From Microbacterium sp. STN6 (GTDB lineage Bacteria; Actinomycetota; Actinomycetes; Actinomycetales; Microbacteriaceae): a DNA stretch of 64,000 nucleotides. The position numbers and the translations under genes were made by a program. This document shows positions 32,495-40,293 of the stretch, piece by piece (positions within the stretch are counted from its first letter, which is position 1; every line of letters begins with the position of its first letter). The notes beneath the pieces are model-generated. The model saw only the letters and a program-made list of their open reading frames with translations, was not told where the DNA came from and ran no database searches. Location: assembly GCF_026410545.1 (NCBI RefSeq), contig NZ_JAPMIT010000004.1, forward strand, positions 62,001 through 126,000, written 5' to 3'.

Positions 32495-33604
32495 GTGACC
32501 GCAAGCGAGCCGCGCATCGACGCGCTCGACGCCTCGGTCTACACCGTTCCGACCGACGCGCCCGAGGGCGACGGAACCTACGCCTGGGACAAGACGACCA
32601 TGGTGCTCGTTGAGGTGCGCTCGGGTGACGTCACGGGCCTCGGCTACACCTACGGGCCGCCGGCCTGCGCGTCGGTCGCCCGCGAGACGCTGGCCGATGT
32701 CGTGGTCGGGCTCTCGGCGTTCGACGTGCCGCGCGCGGCGTGGCTCATGGCCGCTGCCGTGCGCAACATGAGTCGCTCCGGCATCGCCGGCTACGCCGTC
32801 TCGGCCGTGGACATCGCGCTGTGGGATCTCAAGGCGAAGCTGCTCGGGCTGCCGCTGCAGTCGCTGCTCGGCGCCGCGCACGAGAGCGTCGACGTGTACG
32901 GCAGCGGCGGATTCACGACGTACAACCCCGGCCAGCTGCGCGACCAGCTCGGCGGCTGGGCGCATGAGCAGGGCATTCCTCGCGTCAAGATCAAGATCGG
33001 CGAATCGTGGGGGCAGCGGGTTTCGCGCGATTTGGAGCGCATGCGGCAGGCGCGCGAGGTGATCGGCAGCGACACCGAGCTGTTCGTCGACGCCAATGGT
33101 GGCTACACCGCGAAGCAGGCCGTCCGGGTGATGCGCGAGGCGGCCGACCTCGAGATCCGCTGGTTCGAGGAGCCGGTGTCGTCAGATGACCTCGTCGGGC
33201 TGGGGCAGGTGCGGGCGGCGGTCGCGGCCGACGTGGCGGCGGGGGAGTACGCCTCCTCGCCCGGCTACGTGCGGCGCATGTGCGAGGCCGGCGCGGTCGA
33301 CTGCATGCAGGCCGACGCCACGCGGTGCGGAGGAATCACGGGTTGGCTGGCTGCGGCGGGCGTTGCGGCATCCTTTCACCTGCAGATCTCGGGGCACTGC
33401 GCGCCGCACGTGCACGTGCAGGCGGCGCTGGCCGCGGCGAACACGCGGCACCTCGAGTGGTTCCACGACCATGTGCGCATCGAGCGCATGTTCTTCGACG
33501 GAACCCTCGACCCACAGGGCGGCAGCGTCGAACCGGATGCCTCGGCCCCCGGCCTCGGTCTCACCCTGCGTCGTGAGGACGCGGACCGCTACCGCGTCGG
33601 CTGA
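32495..33604 (+). CDS. Enolase-superfamily enzyme (mandelate racemase/sugar-acid dehydratase type)
   Basis: 369 residues. The superfamily's catalytic parts are visible: the base KxK in PRVKIKIGES, the metal ligands Asp in LFVDANGGY, Glu in RWFEEPVSSDD and Glu in AAGEYASS, and a His region QISGHCAPHVH. This set is that of mandelate-racemase subgroup sugar-acid dehydratases and racemases. It follows the TPP gene by 7 bases. A dehydratase would make the 2-keto acid that a TPP enzyme could use, which fits one pathway; this link is inferred. Confidence 0.9.
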   Translation: MTASEPRIDALDASVYTVPTDAPEGDGTYAWDKTTMVLVEVRSGDVTGLGYTYGPPACASVARETLADVVVGLSAFDVPRAAWLMAAAVRNMSRSGIAGYAVSAVDIALWDLKAKLLGLPLQSLLGAAHESVDVYGSGGFTTYNPGQLRDQLGGWAHEQGIPRVKIKIGESWGQRVSRDLERMRQAREVIGSDTELFVDANGGYTAKQAVRVMREAADLEIRWFEEPVSSDDLVGLGQVRAAVAADVAAGEYASSPGYVRRMCEAGAVDCMQADATRCGGITGWLAAAGVAASFHLQISGHCAPHVHVQAALAAANTRHLEWFHDHVRIERMFFDGTLDPQGGSVEPDASAPGLGLTLRREDADRYRVG

Positions 33605-33634
33605 CTGCTGCGCGAGTATGGGTCGTCACACCCC

Positions 33635-33676
33635 GCGCTACTGTCACGCCTGCGCTACTGTCACGCGTGCGCTAAC
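33635..33676. repeat. 17-bp tandem repeat after the enolase-superfamily gene
   Basis: GCGCTACTGTCACGCCT at 33635-33651 is followed by GCGCTACTGTCACGCGT at 33652-33668 and a partial third unit. It directly precedes the family B hairpin at 33678. Confidence 0.75.
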
Positions 33677-33677
33677 T

Positions 33678-33744
33678 CAGGAAGAATCGGGCGCCACGCC
33701 GTGTTCGCCACTGCAGGCATCGGCGTGTCGCGAAGTTCCTCCTG
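33678..33744. repeat. Family B hairpin repeat, copy 1
   Basis: 67 bp, opening CAGGAAGAATCGGGCGCC and closing GTGTCGCGAAGTTCCTCCTG, with partly paired arms of about 24 bases. It lies between the convergent ends of the enolase-superfamily and acidic-protein genes and may act as a bidirectional terminator. Same family at 45283, 46847 and 50705. Confidence 0.8.
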
Positions 33745-33802
33745 AATAGCCGCACGCTCGCCGGGGTCTTGCAGCCGATGGGTGGGTACGGATGCTGCTG
33801 CC

Positions 33803-34171
33803 TCAGTCGTTCTCCGGGCTCGGCTCGTCGAGCACCTCGTTGATCACGGCGGCCGCGATCCCGCGCCAATCCGTGCCTTCGCTGTAGGTGTCGAGGCTGC
33901 CGGGCTCGCGCACGCCGTAGACCGGCTCGCCCTCCTCACCGGCGAGGGAGATGATGTAGATCGAGCCCATGGTGCGACCATCGGCGCTGCGGATCACCCA
34001 GTTGTCGTCGTCGATGAGGTGCACGGTGTAGTCGACACCGCGGTGCTCGAACACGGCGCGTTCGCCGAGCTGGAACTCGTCGCCCGGCGGCTGGCTGATA
34101 TGCGGCATCCGCTGGGTGGTGTTCGGCTGGGCGGGCTGTGGTGCAACGGGTTCGACGATGTCGTCTGTCAT
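33803..34171 (-). CDS. Conserved acidic protein of unknown function
   Basis: 122 residues, acidic. The N-terminal 40 residues are Pro/Gln-rich and probably disordered; the rest is a small beta-rich domain (FQLGERAVFEHRGVDYTVHL, NWVIRSADGRTMGSIYIIS) ending in a helix rich in acidic residues (EVLDEPSPEND). No characterised family is recognised. AAAGGAG before ATG 34171 supports the start and real translation. Confidence 0.75.
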   Translation of the reverse strand: MTDDIVEPVAPQPAQPNTTQRMPHISQPPGDEFQLGERAVFEHRGVDYTVHLIDDDNWVIRSADGRTMGSIYIISLAGEEGEPVYGVREPGSLDTYSEGTDWRGIAAAVINEVLDEPSPEND

Positions 34172-34191
34172 TCGAGTGACTCCTTTGCGTC

Positions 34192-34243
34192 GCGCTGGGT
34201 GCTTCTGCGCTGGGCACTTCTGCGCCCGGGCGCTTCTGCGCAC
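34192..34243. repeat. 15-bp tandem repeat upstream of the acidic-protein gene
   Basis: Three units of GCGCTGGGTGCTTCT type (34192, 34207, 34222), the last one base longer, followed by GCGCAC. It lies between the divergent acidic-protein and SDR genes. Confidence 0.65.
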
Positions 34244-34381
34244 AGTGTACGTCTGGTGCGCACATCTGGCAGTCCGCTGGGTGCTGCCCGGCCCGGCATC
34301 CGCTTGTCTTGTCGCCTGCAAAGCCCGCGCGTAGCGTGTGGGCAGATGTGACCGAGACGACGACAACGAGGGGTGAGCGAC

Positions 34382-35437
34382 GTGAACGACCTGCCGACCG
34401 AGGCCATGGTGCGCGAGAACGCGGGAAGCGTGGCGAGGCCGCGGGTGGTGGTCGTCACGGGTGCGAGCGGCGGCGTCGGGCGGGCGAGCGCGATCGCGTT
34501 CGGGCGGCTCGGCGACACGGTCGCGCTGATCGCCCGCGGTGAGGCGGGCCTCGCGGGCGCGGCCGCGGAGGTGGAGGCGGCCGGCGGCAGGGCGCTGACG
34601 ATCCCGCTCGACGTCTCCGACGCCGACGCCGTCGATGCCGCCGCCGAGCGCGTGGAGAACGAGCTCGGCCCCATCGACGTGTGGGTCAACGTGGCGTTCT
34701 CGTCGGTGTTCGCGCCGGTCGCGAAGATCAGTTCAGACGAGTTCAAGCGCACCACCGAGGTGACCTACCTCGGCTTCGTGTACGGCACGCAGGCGGCATT
34801 GAAGCGGATGCGACCGCGCGATCGCGGGGCGATCGTCGAGGTCGGCTCGGCGCTGGCCTACCGGGGAATACCGCTGCAGGCGGCGTACTGCGCGTCGAAG
34901 CACGCCATCCAGGGCTTCACGGAATCGCTGCGCTGCGAGCTGCTGCACGACAGGAGCGGCATCAACGTGACCATGGTGCAGATGCCCGCGCTGAACACGC
35001 CGCAGTTCTCGTGGGTGCTCTCGCGGCTGCCGAACCAGGCGCAGCCGGTGCCGCCCATCTACCAGCCCGAGGTCGCCGCGCGTGCCGTGGTGCACGCGGC
35101 GGCGCATCCGCGCAGGCGCGAATATTGGGTGGGGCGCAGCACCGTGTACACGTTGATCGCCAACAAGATCGTTCCCGGGCTGCTCGACCACTACCTTGCC
35201 CGCACCGGCTACAAGGGGCAGCAGACCGACCAGCCGCGTGACCCCGACCAGCCCGTGAACCTGTGGAATCCGGCCGACCAGGATCGCGACTTCGGCACGC
35301 ACGGGCAGTTCGATTCGCGCTCGGCCTCGTGGAGCGCGCAGGCGTGGCTGGCGCGCCACCGCAACACGCTGGCGCCGCTCGCCGCGCTCGGCGCTGCGAT
35401 GGTGGGGCTGACGGCGCTGCGCGCGGCCCGCCGCTGA
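34382..35437 (+). CDS. SDR oxidoreductase with C-terminal membrane tail
   Basis: 351 residues. SDR motifs TGASGGVGRASA, the Ser in EVGSALAYRG and YCASK are complete. Past the SDR fold (from about residue 265) is an extra region with a basic Trp-rich stretch and a final hydrophobic segment (TLAPLAALGAAMVGLTALRA), suggesting attachment to the membrane. GTG 34382 has GAGGGG at a good distance; GTG 34373 is closer to it. It lies next to the GMC operon, and such SDRs may belong to the same process, though they are transcribed separately here. Confidence 0.88.
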   Translation: MNDLPTEAMVRENAGSVARPRVVVVTGASGGVGRASAIAFGRLGDTVALIARGEAGLAGAAAEVEAAGGRALTIPLDVSDADAVDAAAERVENELGPIDVWVNVAFSSVFAPVAKISSDEFKRTTEVTYLGFVYGTQAALKRMRPRDRGAIVEVGSALAYRGIPLQAAYCASKHAIQGFTESLRCELLHDRSGINVTMVQMPALNTPQFSWVLSRLPNQAQPVPPIYQPEVAARAVVHAAAHPRRREYWVGRSTVYTLIANKIVPGLLDHYLARTGYKGQQTDQPRDPDQPVNLWNPADQDRDFGTHGQFDSRSASWSAQAWLARHRNTLAPLAALGAAMVGLTALRAARR

Positions 35438-35476
35438 GTCAAGGGTTGCTCGCTGAGTCAGGGTTTGCTCGCTGCG

Positions 35477-35527
35477 TCGGGCCATTTTGCGGGTTGCGCG
35501 CGTGGAGACTCGCGATGTGGCCCGACC
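35477..35527. terminator. Hairpin between convergent SDR and DUF5997 genes
   Basis: GTCGGGCCA at 35477-35485 pairs perfectly with TGGCCCGAC at 35519-35527. It follows two direct copies of TTGCTCGCTGAGTCA-like sequence. It could stop transcription from both sides; there is no T-run. Confidence 0.5.
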
Positions 35528-35558
35528 CAGTGACTGTGAGTTGGACGGAGAGCCGGGA

Positions 35559-35957
35559 TTAGCTGTCGGCGCGGGTGCGGGCGCGGCGCTCGGCGTCGCG
35601 CTGCTTGATGCGCACCTTCTCGGCGCGCACCTCGGCCTGCGTGGCACGCTCGCGCACGAGCCACGGGGGCGGGCTCTGCAGCAGCTCGGTGATCTGCGCG
35701 GTGGTGAGCGGCTCGGTGATGCCCGCGCGGGCGAGCCCCGACGTGGAGACGCCCAGCTTGCCCGCGACCACCTGGCGCGGGTGCGGGCCGTCTTGGCGCA
35801 GCTCCTCGAGCCACGCTGGCGGGTTGGCGTTCAGTTCGGTGAGTTCACTGCGCGAGATCGGGCGCGTGCGGAACTCCTCGGGTGCCGCCGCCAGCAGAAT
35901 GCCGAGCTTCTTCGCGGCCGTCTCGGCCTTCATCGTCTGATCGGAGCTCTTCGCCAT
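35559..35957 (-). CDS. DUF5997 family protein
   Basis: 132 residues. Basic, helical, with the family pattern KKLGILLAAAPEEFRTRPIS, TELNANPPAWLEELRQDGPH and PRQVVAGKLGVSTSGLARAG; the last part looks like a helix-turn-helix, so DNA binding is possible. It is divergent from the LysR-effector-domain gene, a pairing common in actinobacteria. Function is not established. Confidence 0.82.
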   Translation of the reverse strand: MAKSSDQTMKAETAAKKLGILLAAAPEEFRTRPISRSELTELNANPPAWLEELRQDGPHPRQVVAGKLGVSTSGLARAGITEPLTTAQITELLQSPPPWLVRERATQAEVRAEKVRIKQRDAERRARTRADS

Positions 35958-35992
35958 CCTCCCAGCGTATCCGCTGCAGTAGCCTGAGCAGC

Positions 35993-36682
35993 ATGGCCGA
36001 CGAATCCTTCCGCGTCGGGTTCGTACCGGGGGTGACCCTCTCGAAATGGCAGCGGGTCTGGCGCGAACGTGTGCCGAGCATCCGTCTCGAGTCGTTCACC
36101 GTGGACCCCACGGTGGCCGTCGACTCGCTCTGGCACGGCGAGGCCGACGCCTGTTTCGTGCGGCTGCCCGTCGCCGCCGAGGGGCTGAGCGTGATCCCGC
36201 TCTACCAGGAGGCCGCGGTCGTCGTCGTGCCGAAGGACCACGCCGTCACCGCGTTCGACGAGGTCGCGCTCGCCGACCTCGACGCCGACGAGATGCTCGA
36301 TGCGAGCGGGCACGTGCCTGCGACCATCGCGCTCGTCGCCTCAGGCCAGGGCGTCGTGATCGTGCCCCAGTCGCTGGCCCGACTGCACGCGCGCAAAGAG
36401 GTCACCTACCGCCCGGTGACGGATGCCGCCCCCACCACGGTCGCGCTTGTCTGGCCCGCGGAACGCACGACCCCGCTCGTTGAGGAGTTCGTGGGCATCG
36501 TGCGCGGACGCACCGCCCGCAGCTCGCGCGGCACGAGAGCGGATGCGCCCGCCGCCGACGGCACCGCGCCCCAAAAGGCGGCCGGCGGCAAGGCGCGCGG
36601 CACGGCCGGCGGCGCGCCCGCCGCGAGGCGCGGCGGCAAGGCCGCCTCTACCGCCCGGTCACGACGCCGGCGCCGCCGCTGA
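35993..36682 (+). CDS. LysR substrate-binding-domain protein without a DNA-binding domain
   Basis: 229 residues. Residues 5-165 match the LysR effector domain (FRVGFVPGVTLSKWQRVWRE, GEADACFVRLPV, LYQEAAVVVVPKDHAVT, ASGQGVVIVPQSLARLHA). No helix-turn-helix precedes it, and the start ATG 35993 leaves no room for one. The C-terminal 65 residues are Ala/Gly/Arg-rich and end RSRRRRRR, which could bind nucleic acid. Only 35 bases separate it from the divergent DUF5997 gene, whose product may supply the missing DNA-binding part. That idea is inference. Confidence 0.82.
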   Translation: MADESFRVGFVPGVTLSKWQRVWRERVPSIRLESFTVDPTVAVDSLWHGEADACFVRLPVAAEGLSVIPLYQEAAVVVVPKDHAVTAFDEVALADLDADEMLDASGHVPATIALVASGQGVVIVPQSLARLHARKEVTYRPVTDAAPTTVALVWPAERTTPLVEEFVGIVRGRTARSSRGTRADAPAADGTAPQKAAGGKARGTAGGAPAARRGGKAASTARSRRRRRR

Positions 36683-36695
36683 CACGCGGGTGCGC

Positions 36696-37592
36696 TCAGT
36701 CGTCGAGCAGCACTTGGGTCAGCGTGTGGGCGCCGATCGCCGCGAGGCGGGGGTTGTCGTCTGAGGCTGCGGCGATCGCCGCGCCCATGTTGAGCGCCCA
36801 GCCCCGGGCGCGCTGCCACGTGTGGGTATCCACGTGGCACAGCTCGTCGATGTGGGCGCGGAAGAGTGCGCGCCCTGCCGGCTCGAACCACATCCAGGCG
36901 GCGGCGAGGTCGGTGGCCGGGTCGCCCGCGGTGATGTCGCCGAAATCGAGGATGGCGGCGAGACGGGGCGCGGCTGCGGCATCCGTGGTCATGATGGCGT
37001 TGCCGGGGTGCGGGTCGCCGTGCAGCCAGACCGGGCGGGCGCCCCAGGGCGGCGTGGTGACGAGACGATTCCACAGCGCGCGCAGGTCGTCGACACGGGG
37101 AAGTGAGCCGGAATCCAGCCGGCCCACCATCGCGGCCGAGCGGGTGGGCAGCGGAACCCCGCGAACGGGATTGAAGGGCGCGCTCGTCGGGGCCTCGTGA
37201 TGCAGCGCGGCCAGGAACTCGGCGAGCTCGATGGCGACCGCGGCGCGTTCGGCCGCGGGCACGAGGTCGGCATCCGTGCCGTCGAACCAGTCGGTGATGC
37301 TCCACGACCAGGGGTAGCCGATGCCGGGCGCACCGCGTCTGACCGGCACGGGCACCGGTACCGGGAGGCGCTTGGTGAGGTCCGGCAGCCAGCGCTGCTC
37401 GTTCACGACGAGCTCGGCCGCGGCTTCCCGGCGTGGCAGCCGCACGGCATGGCGGTCGCCGAGTCGGAACAGGGCGTTGTCCCAGCCGTTCGTGACGAGC
37501 CGCACCGGCGCCGCGAGGTCGGGGTGCTGCGCCTCGATGAGGCGCTCGACCAGCGCGGCGTCGATGTGGACTTCGGCGGCGGGGGCGTCCAT
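36696..37592 (-). CDS. Aminoglycoside phosphotransferase (APH) family kinase
   Basis: 298 residues. The kinase fold is shown by Brenner's motif WLHGDPHPGNAI (catalytic Asp) and the metal motif ILDFGDITAGDPATDLA. N-terminal lobe segments VTNGWDNALFRLGDRHAVRL and RREAAAELVVNEQRWL are as in chromosomal APH-like enzymes. Most such actinobacterial genes are not resistance determinants; they phosphorylate small molecules that are unknown. The 37-base gap before the acyl-CoA synthetase stop suggests a shared transcript. Confidence 0.88.
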   Translation of the reverse strand: MDAPAAEVHIDAALVERLIEAQHPDLAAPVRLVTNGWDNALFRLGDRHAVRLPRREAAAELVVNEQRWLPDLTKRLPVPVPVPVRRGAPGIGYPWSWSITDWFDGTDADLVPAAERAAVAIELAEFLAALHHEAPTSAPFNPVRGVPLPTRSAAMVGRLDSGSLPRVDDLRALWNRLVTTPPWGARPVWLHGDPHPGNAIMTTDAAAAPRLAAILDFGDITAGDPATDLAAAWMWFEPAGRALFRAHIDELCHVDTHTWQRARGWALNMGAAIAAASDDNPRLAAIGAHTLTQVLLDD

Positions 37593-37629
37593 TGCGAGGC
37601 GACTCTCAGTGTTGGCGCTACTCGCGGCG

Positions 37630-39384
37630 CTACGGCTTGGTGAAGAGGCCGGCCTCGTTGTCGGCGGTCGTGCGCTCCTTCATCACGAAGTGCTGCTTCT
37701 TGCCCGTGGCGGTGTAGGGCAGCTCGTCGACGAACGCGTAGCGGCGCGGCTTCTTGTATGCCGCGAGGGCGTCGCTTGCGCGACAGAACGCGTCGAGCGC
37801 CGTCGCGGCCGCCTGCGGGTCGGTGAACTTGCCCGCCCTCGGCTGCACGTACGCGACCACCAGCTGGCCCCACTCCTCGTCCGGCATGCCGACGACGATG
37901 CTGTCGGCCACGTCCGGATGCCCGGAGAGCACCTCTTCGACCTGCACCGGGTGCACGTTCTCGCCGCCCGAGATGATCATGTCGTCCTTGCGGCCGACCA
38001 CCGTCACCATCTCGTTCTCGTCCCACGTGGCCAGGTCGCCCGGGTACAGCCAGCCGTCGTGGAACTTCGCCTTGACCTCCTCGGGATTGTCCATGTAGCC
38101 GTAGCCGCTCTTCACCGAACGCATGATGACCTCGCCGATCTCCTGCCCGTTCTTGGCGGCGTGGTCGTCGGGGGTGGCGATGCGATCGGCATACACCCGC
38201 ACCACGGCGACGTCGTCGTCGAGGCACGCGCGACCGGCCGCACCCGCAGCATCCGGCAGGTCTTCTGGTCTGAGGTATGTGTTCCAGAACGCCTCAGTGG
38301 TGCCGTAACCATTGGCGATGCGCGGCGTCAGCACGCGCTGGTAGCGCAGCGCCGCAGCCCGGTCGAGCGGGGCACCCATGGTGACGATGCCGCTGAGCGA
38401 GCTGAGGTCTCGCGGGTTCGCCTCCTGCGCATCGGCCAGCCGCTCGAGGTTGGTCGGGGCGCCGATCACGTACGTGAGGCCATACTTCTCGACGTTGTCG
38501 AGCACGGCATCCGCGGTGAACTGCGGAAGTGTGACGACCTCGCCGCCGACGAAGAACATGGTGTTCGGGCCGGCGCAGTAGTTGCCTCCGCGGTGGAACC
38601 ACGGCGACATGTTCATGGACTTGTCGTGCGGGCCGAGCGGGAAGTGCATGACAACGTCGTGCGCGCTCAGGGTCTCGTTGAGGCTCGTGAGCGGCACCGC
38701 CTTCGGCATGCCGGTGGTGCCCGAGGTGTAGAGGCGCGAGGTCTCGTCCCACACGGTCGCCCCGTCGGGTGTGCGGAACGTCGGGCCGTCGTTCGCGAGC
38801 AGCTCGTCGAAGCCGATCGCGCCGTCGAGCCGTTCGCCCTCACCCACCGCCACGATCACGTCTGGCGTGAACTCGGCGATGCGCAGCGCCTTCGCCGTCT
38901 CGTCTGCCGCGTTGCTGTCGTAGATGAAGATGCGCGGCCGAGTGGTGTTCAGGATGTGCGCGGTCTCTGCCGGCGCCAGCCTGAAGTTCATGGGCGAGCT
39001 CACCGCGCGCAGCCCCTGCGCGGCAACGTACAGGAACGCGAATTCGGGTACGTTCATGAGCTGGTACGCCACCACGTCGCCGACGCCGACGCCGCGTTCG
39101 GCCAGGCCGGCGACCAGGCGCCCGGTGACCTCACCGAGCTCGCGGTAGGTCCAGGACTCGCCGGTCGTCGAGTGGGTGAGCGCCGTGCGGTTGCCGTAGC
39201 GGTGCGTGTTGCGCTCGAAGGCGGCGGCCCACGTGAAGCGGCTCTCGAAGACGGCACGGAACGCGCTCGGGTCGAAGTCGCTGTTGCGCTCGGGGTGCGC
39301 GGCCTGCGCTGCACGGGCCGTCCGCGTTGCGCTGCCTTCCTGGGACGCGGCTGCCTGCTCCTCGTCCGAAACCTGGATCGTCAT
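37630..39384 (-). CDS. AMP-binding acyl-CoA synthetase
   Basis: 584 residues. The adenylate-forming motifs are intact: the P-loop LYTSGTTGMPKAVPLTS, YGTTEAFWNTYLR, GWLYPGDLATWDENEMVTVV, GRKDDMIISGGENV and the C-terminal catalytic Lys in LPYTATGKKQH. It activates a carboxylic acid to the acyl-AMP and then the CoA thioester; fatty-acyl or aryl substrates are both possible. ATG 39384 is preceded by GAGAGGTTTCC. Nothing in the neighbourhood fixes the substrate. Confidence 0.9.
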   Translation of the reverse strand: MTIQVSDEEQAAASQEGSATRTARAAQAAHPERNSDFDPSAFRAVFESRFTWAAAFERNTHRYGNRTALTHSTTGESWTYRELGEVTGRLVAGLAERGVGVGDVVAYQLMNVPEFAFLYVAAQGLRAVSSPMNFRLAPAETAHILNTTRPRIFIYDSNAADETAKALRIAEFTPDVIVAVGEGERLDGAIGFDELLANDGPTFRTPDGATVWDETSRLYTSGTTGMPKAVPLTSLNETLSAHDVVMHFPLGPHDKSMNMSPWFHRGGNYCAGPNTMFFVGGEVVTLPQFTADAVLDNVEKYGLTYVIGAPTNLERLADAQEANPRDLSSLSGIVTMGAPLDRAAALRYQRVLTPRIANGYGTTEAFWNTYLRPEDLPDAAGAAGRACLDDDVAVVRVYADRIATPDDHAAKNGQEIGEVIMRSVKSGYGYMDNPEEVKAKFHDGWLYPGDLATWDENEMVTVVGRKDDMIISGGENVHPVQVEEVLSGHPDVADSIVVGMPDEEWGQLVVAYVQPRAGKFTDPQAAATALDAFCRASDALAAYKKPRRYAFVDELPYTATGKKQHFVMKERTTADNEAGLFTKP

Positions 39385-39512
39385 GGAAACCTCTCTTCTC
39401 AAAGGCGGCCACGGCCGGCGTCATTGCCGGCTCGGGTCGAAACTGCCGAGCGGTAGCTTACGCTTCGGCACAATTGCTCGCCTTCGCTCGCTTCTTCAAT
39501 CCGCTCGCTTCC

Positions 39513-40289
39513 TCAACTCTGGCAGTGCGGGCAGAAGTATGCATCCCGTTCTTCGCTCGGCGTCGGCCCCAGACGCGAATGACGGATGCGCGTGCCGCAG
39601 CGGCGGCACGCCTCTCCCGCGCGTCCGTACACCCAGAGCCGCCGTCCCCGGCGGTCATCCCCGGTGGTTGTGCGGGAGACGCGGTTGCGATTAGCCACGA
39701 TGAGTCGATGCGCGAGGTCGATGGTGGCCGGCAGGTCGGCGTCGCGTACGGGGCGCGTGGGCAGCATCCCGCGCAGAAAGCACAGTTCGTTCACGTACAC
39801 GTTGCCGAGGCCGGCGAGGTTGCGCTGATCGAGCATGGCCACGGCGATGGGCGCGTCGGCGGCTGCGGCGACGCGGCGCAAGGCTTCGTCGGCATCCCAG
39901 TCGCGGCCGAGAAGATCGGGGCCTAGGTGCCCGACCAGCTGACCCTCGTGACGGCGGGCAACGACGTCGAGCTCGCCGAGGGCGAAGCCGACGGCCTGCC
40001 ACCGCTCGGTTTCGAGCACGAGGCGCGCCTCGTGGGCGGGCCGCTGCCATCGCTCCCCGGGGCGGTAGAGGCGCCAGGTGCCCTCCATCTTGAGGTGGCT
40101 GCGCACGGTGTATTCCCCGATGTGCATGAGAACGTGTTTGCCGCGGCTGACGACCTCGTGCATCGTCTCCCCGCAGAGGTCGACGGTCGCGAACGTCGGC
40201 ACGCGAAAGTCGGATCGGGTGACGACCTCGCCGCGCAACGCCGAGTCGAGGCGTCGGGCGGCCTGGTAGACGGTGTCTCCCTCGGGCAT
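39513..40289 (-). CDS. Fpg/Nei-family DNA glycosylase (Nei2-like)
   Basis: 258 residues. Catalytic N-terminal PEGDTVYQAARRL (Pro2 nucleophile, Glu3), the helix-two-turn-helix segment LDQRNLAGLGNVYVNELCFL and a C-terminal zinc finger (CRRCGTRIRHSRLG...FCPHC) are complete. It removes oxidised bases and nicks DNA. It starts 4 bases after the Lhr helicase stop; the Lhr-Nei2 operon is conserved in many actinobacteria and points to joint work in DNA repair. Confidence 0.92.
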   Translation of the reverse strand: MPEGDTVYQAARRLDSALRGEVVTRSDFRVPTFATVDLCGETMHEVVSRGKHVLMHIGEYTVRSHLKMEGTWRLYRPGERWQRPAHEARLVLETERWQAVGFALGELDVVARRHEGQLVGHLGPDLLGRDWDADEALRRVAAAADAPIAVAMLDQRNLAGLGNVYVNELCFLRGMLPTRPVRDADLPATIDLAHRLIVANRNRVSRTTTGDDRRGRRLWVYGRAGEACRRCGTRIRHSRLGPTPSEERDAYFCPHCQS

Positions 40290-40293
40290 GCGC

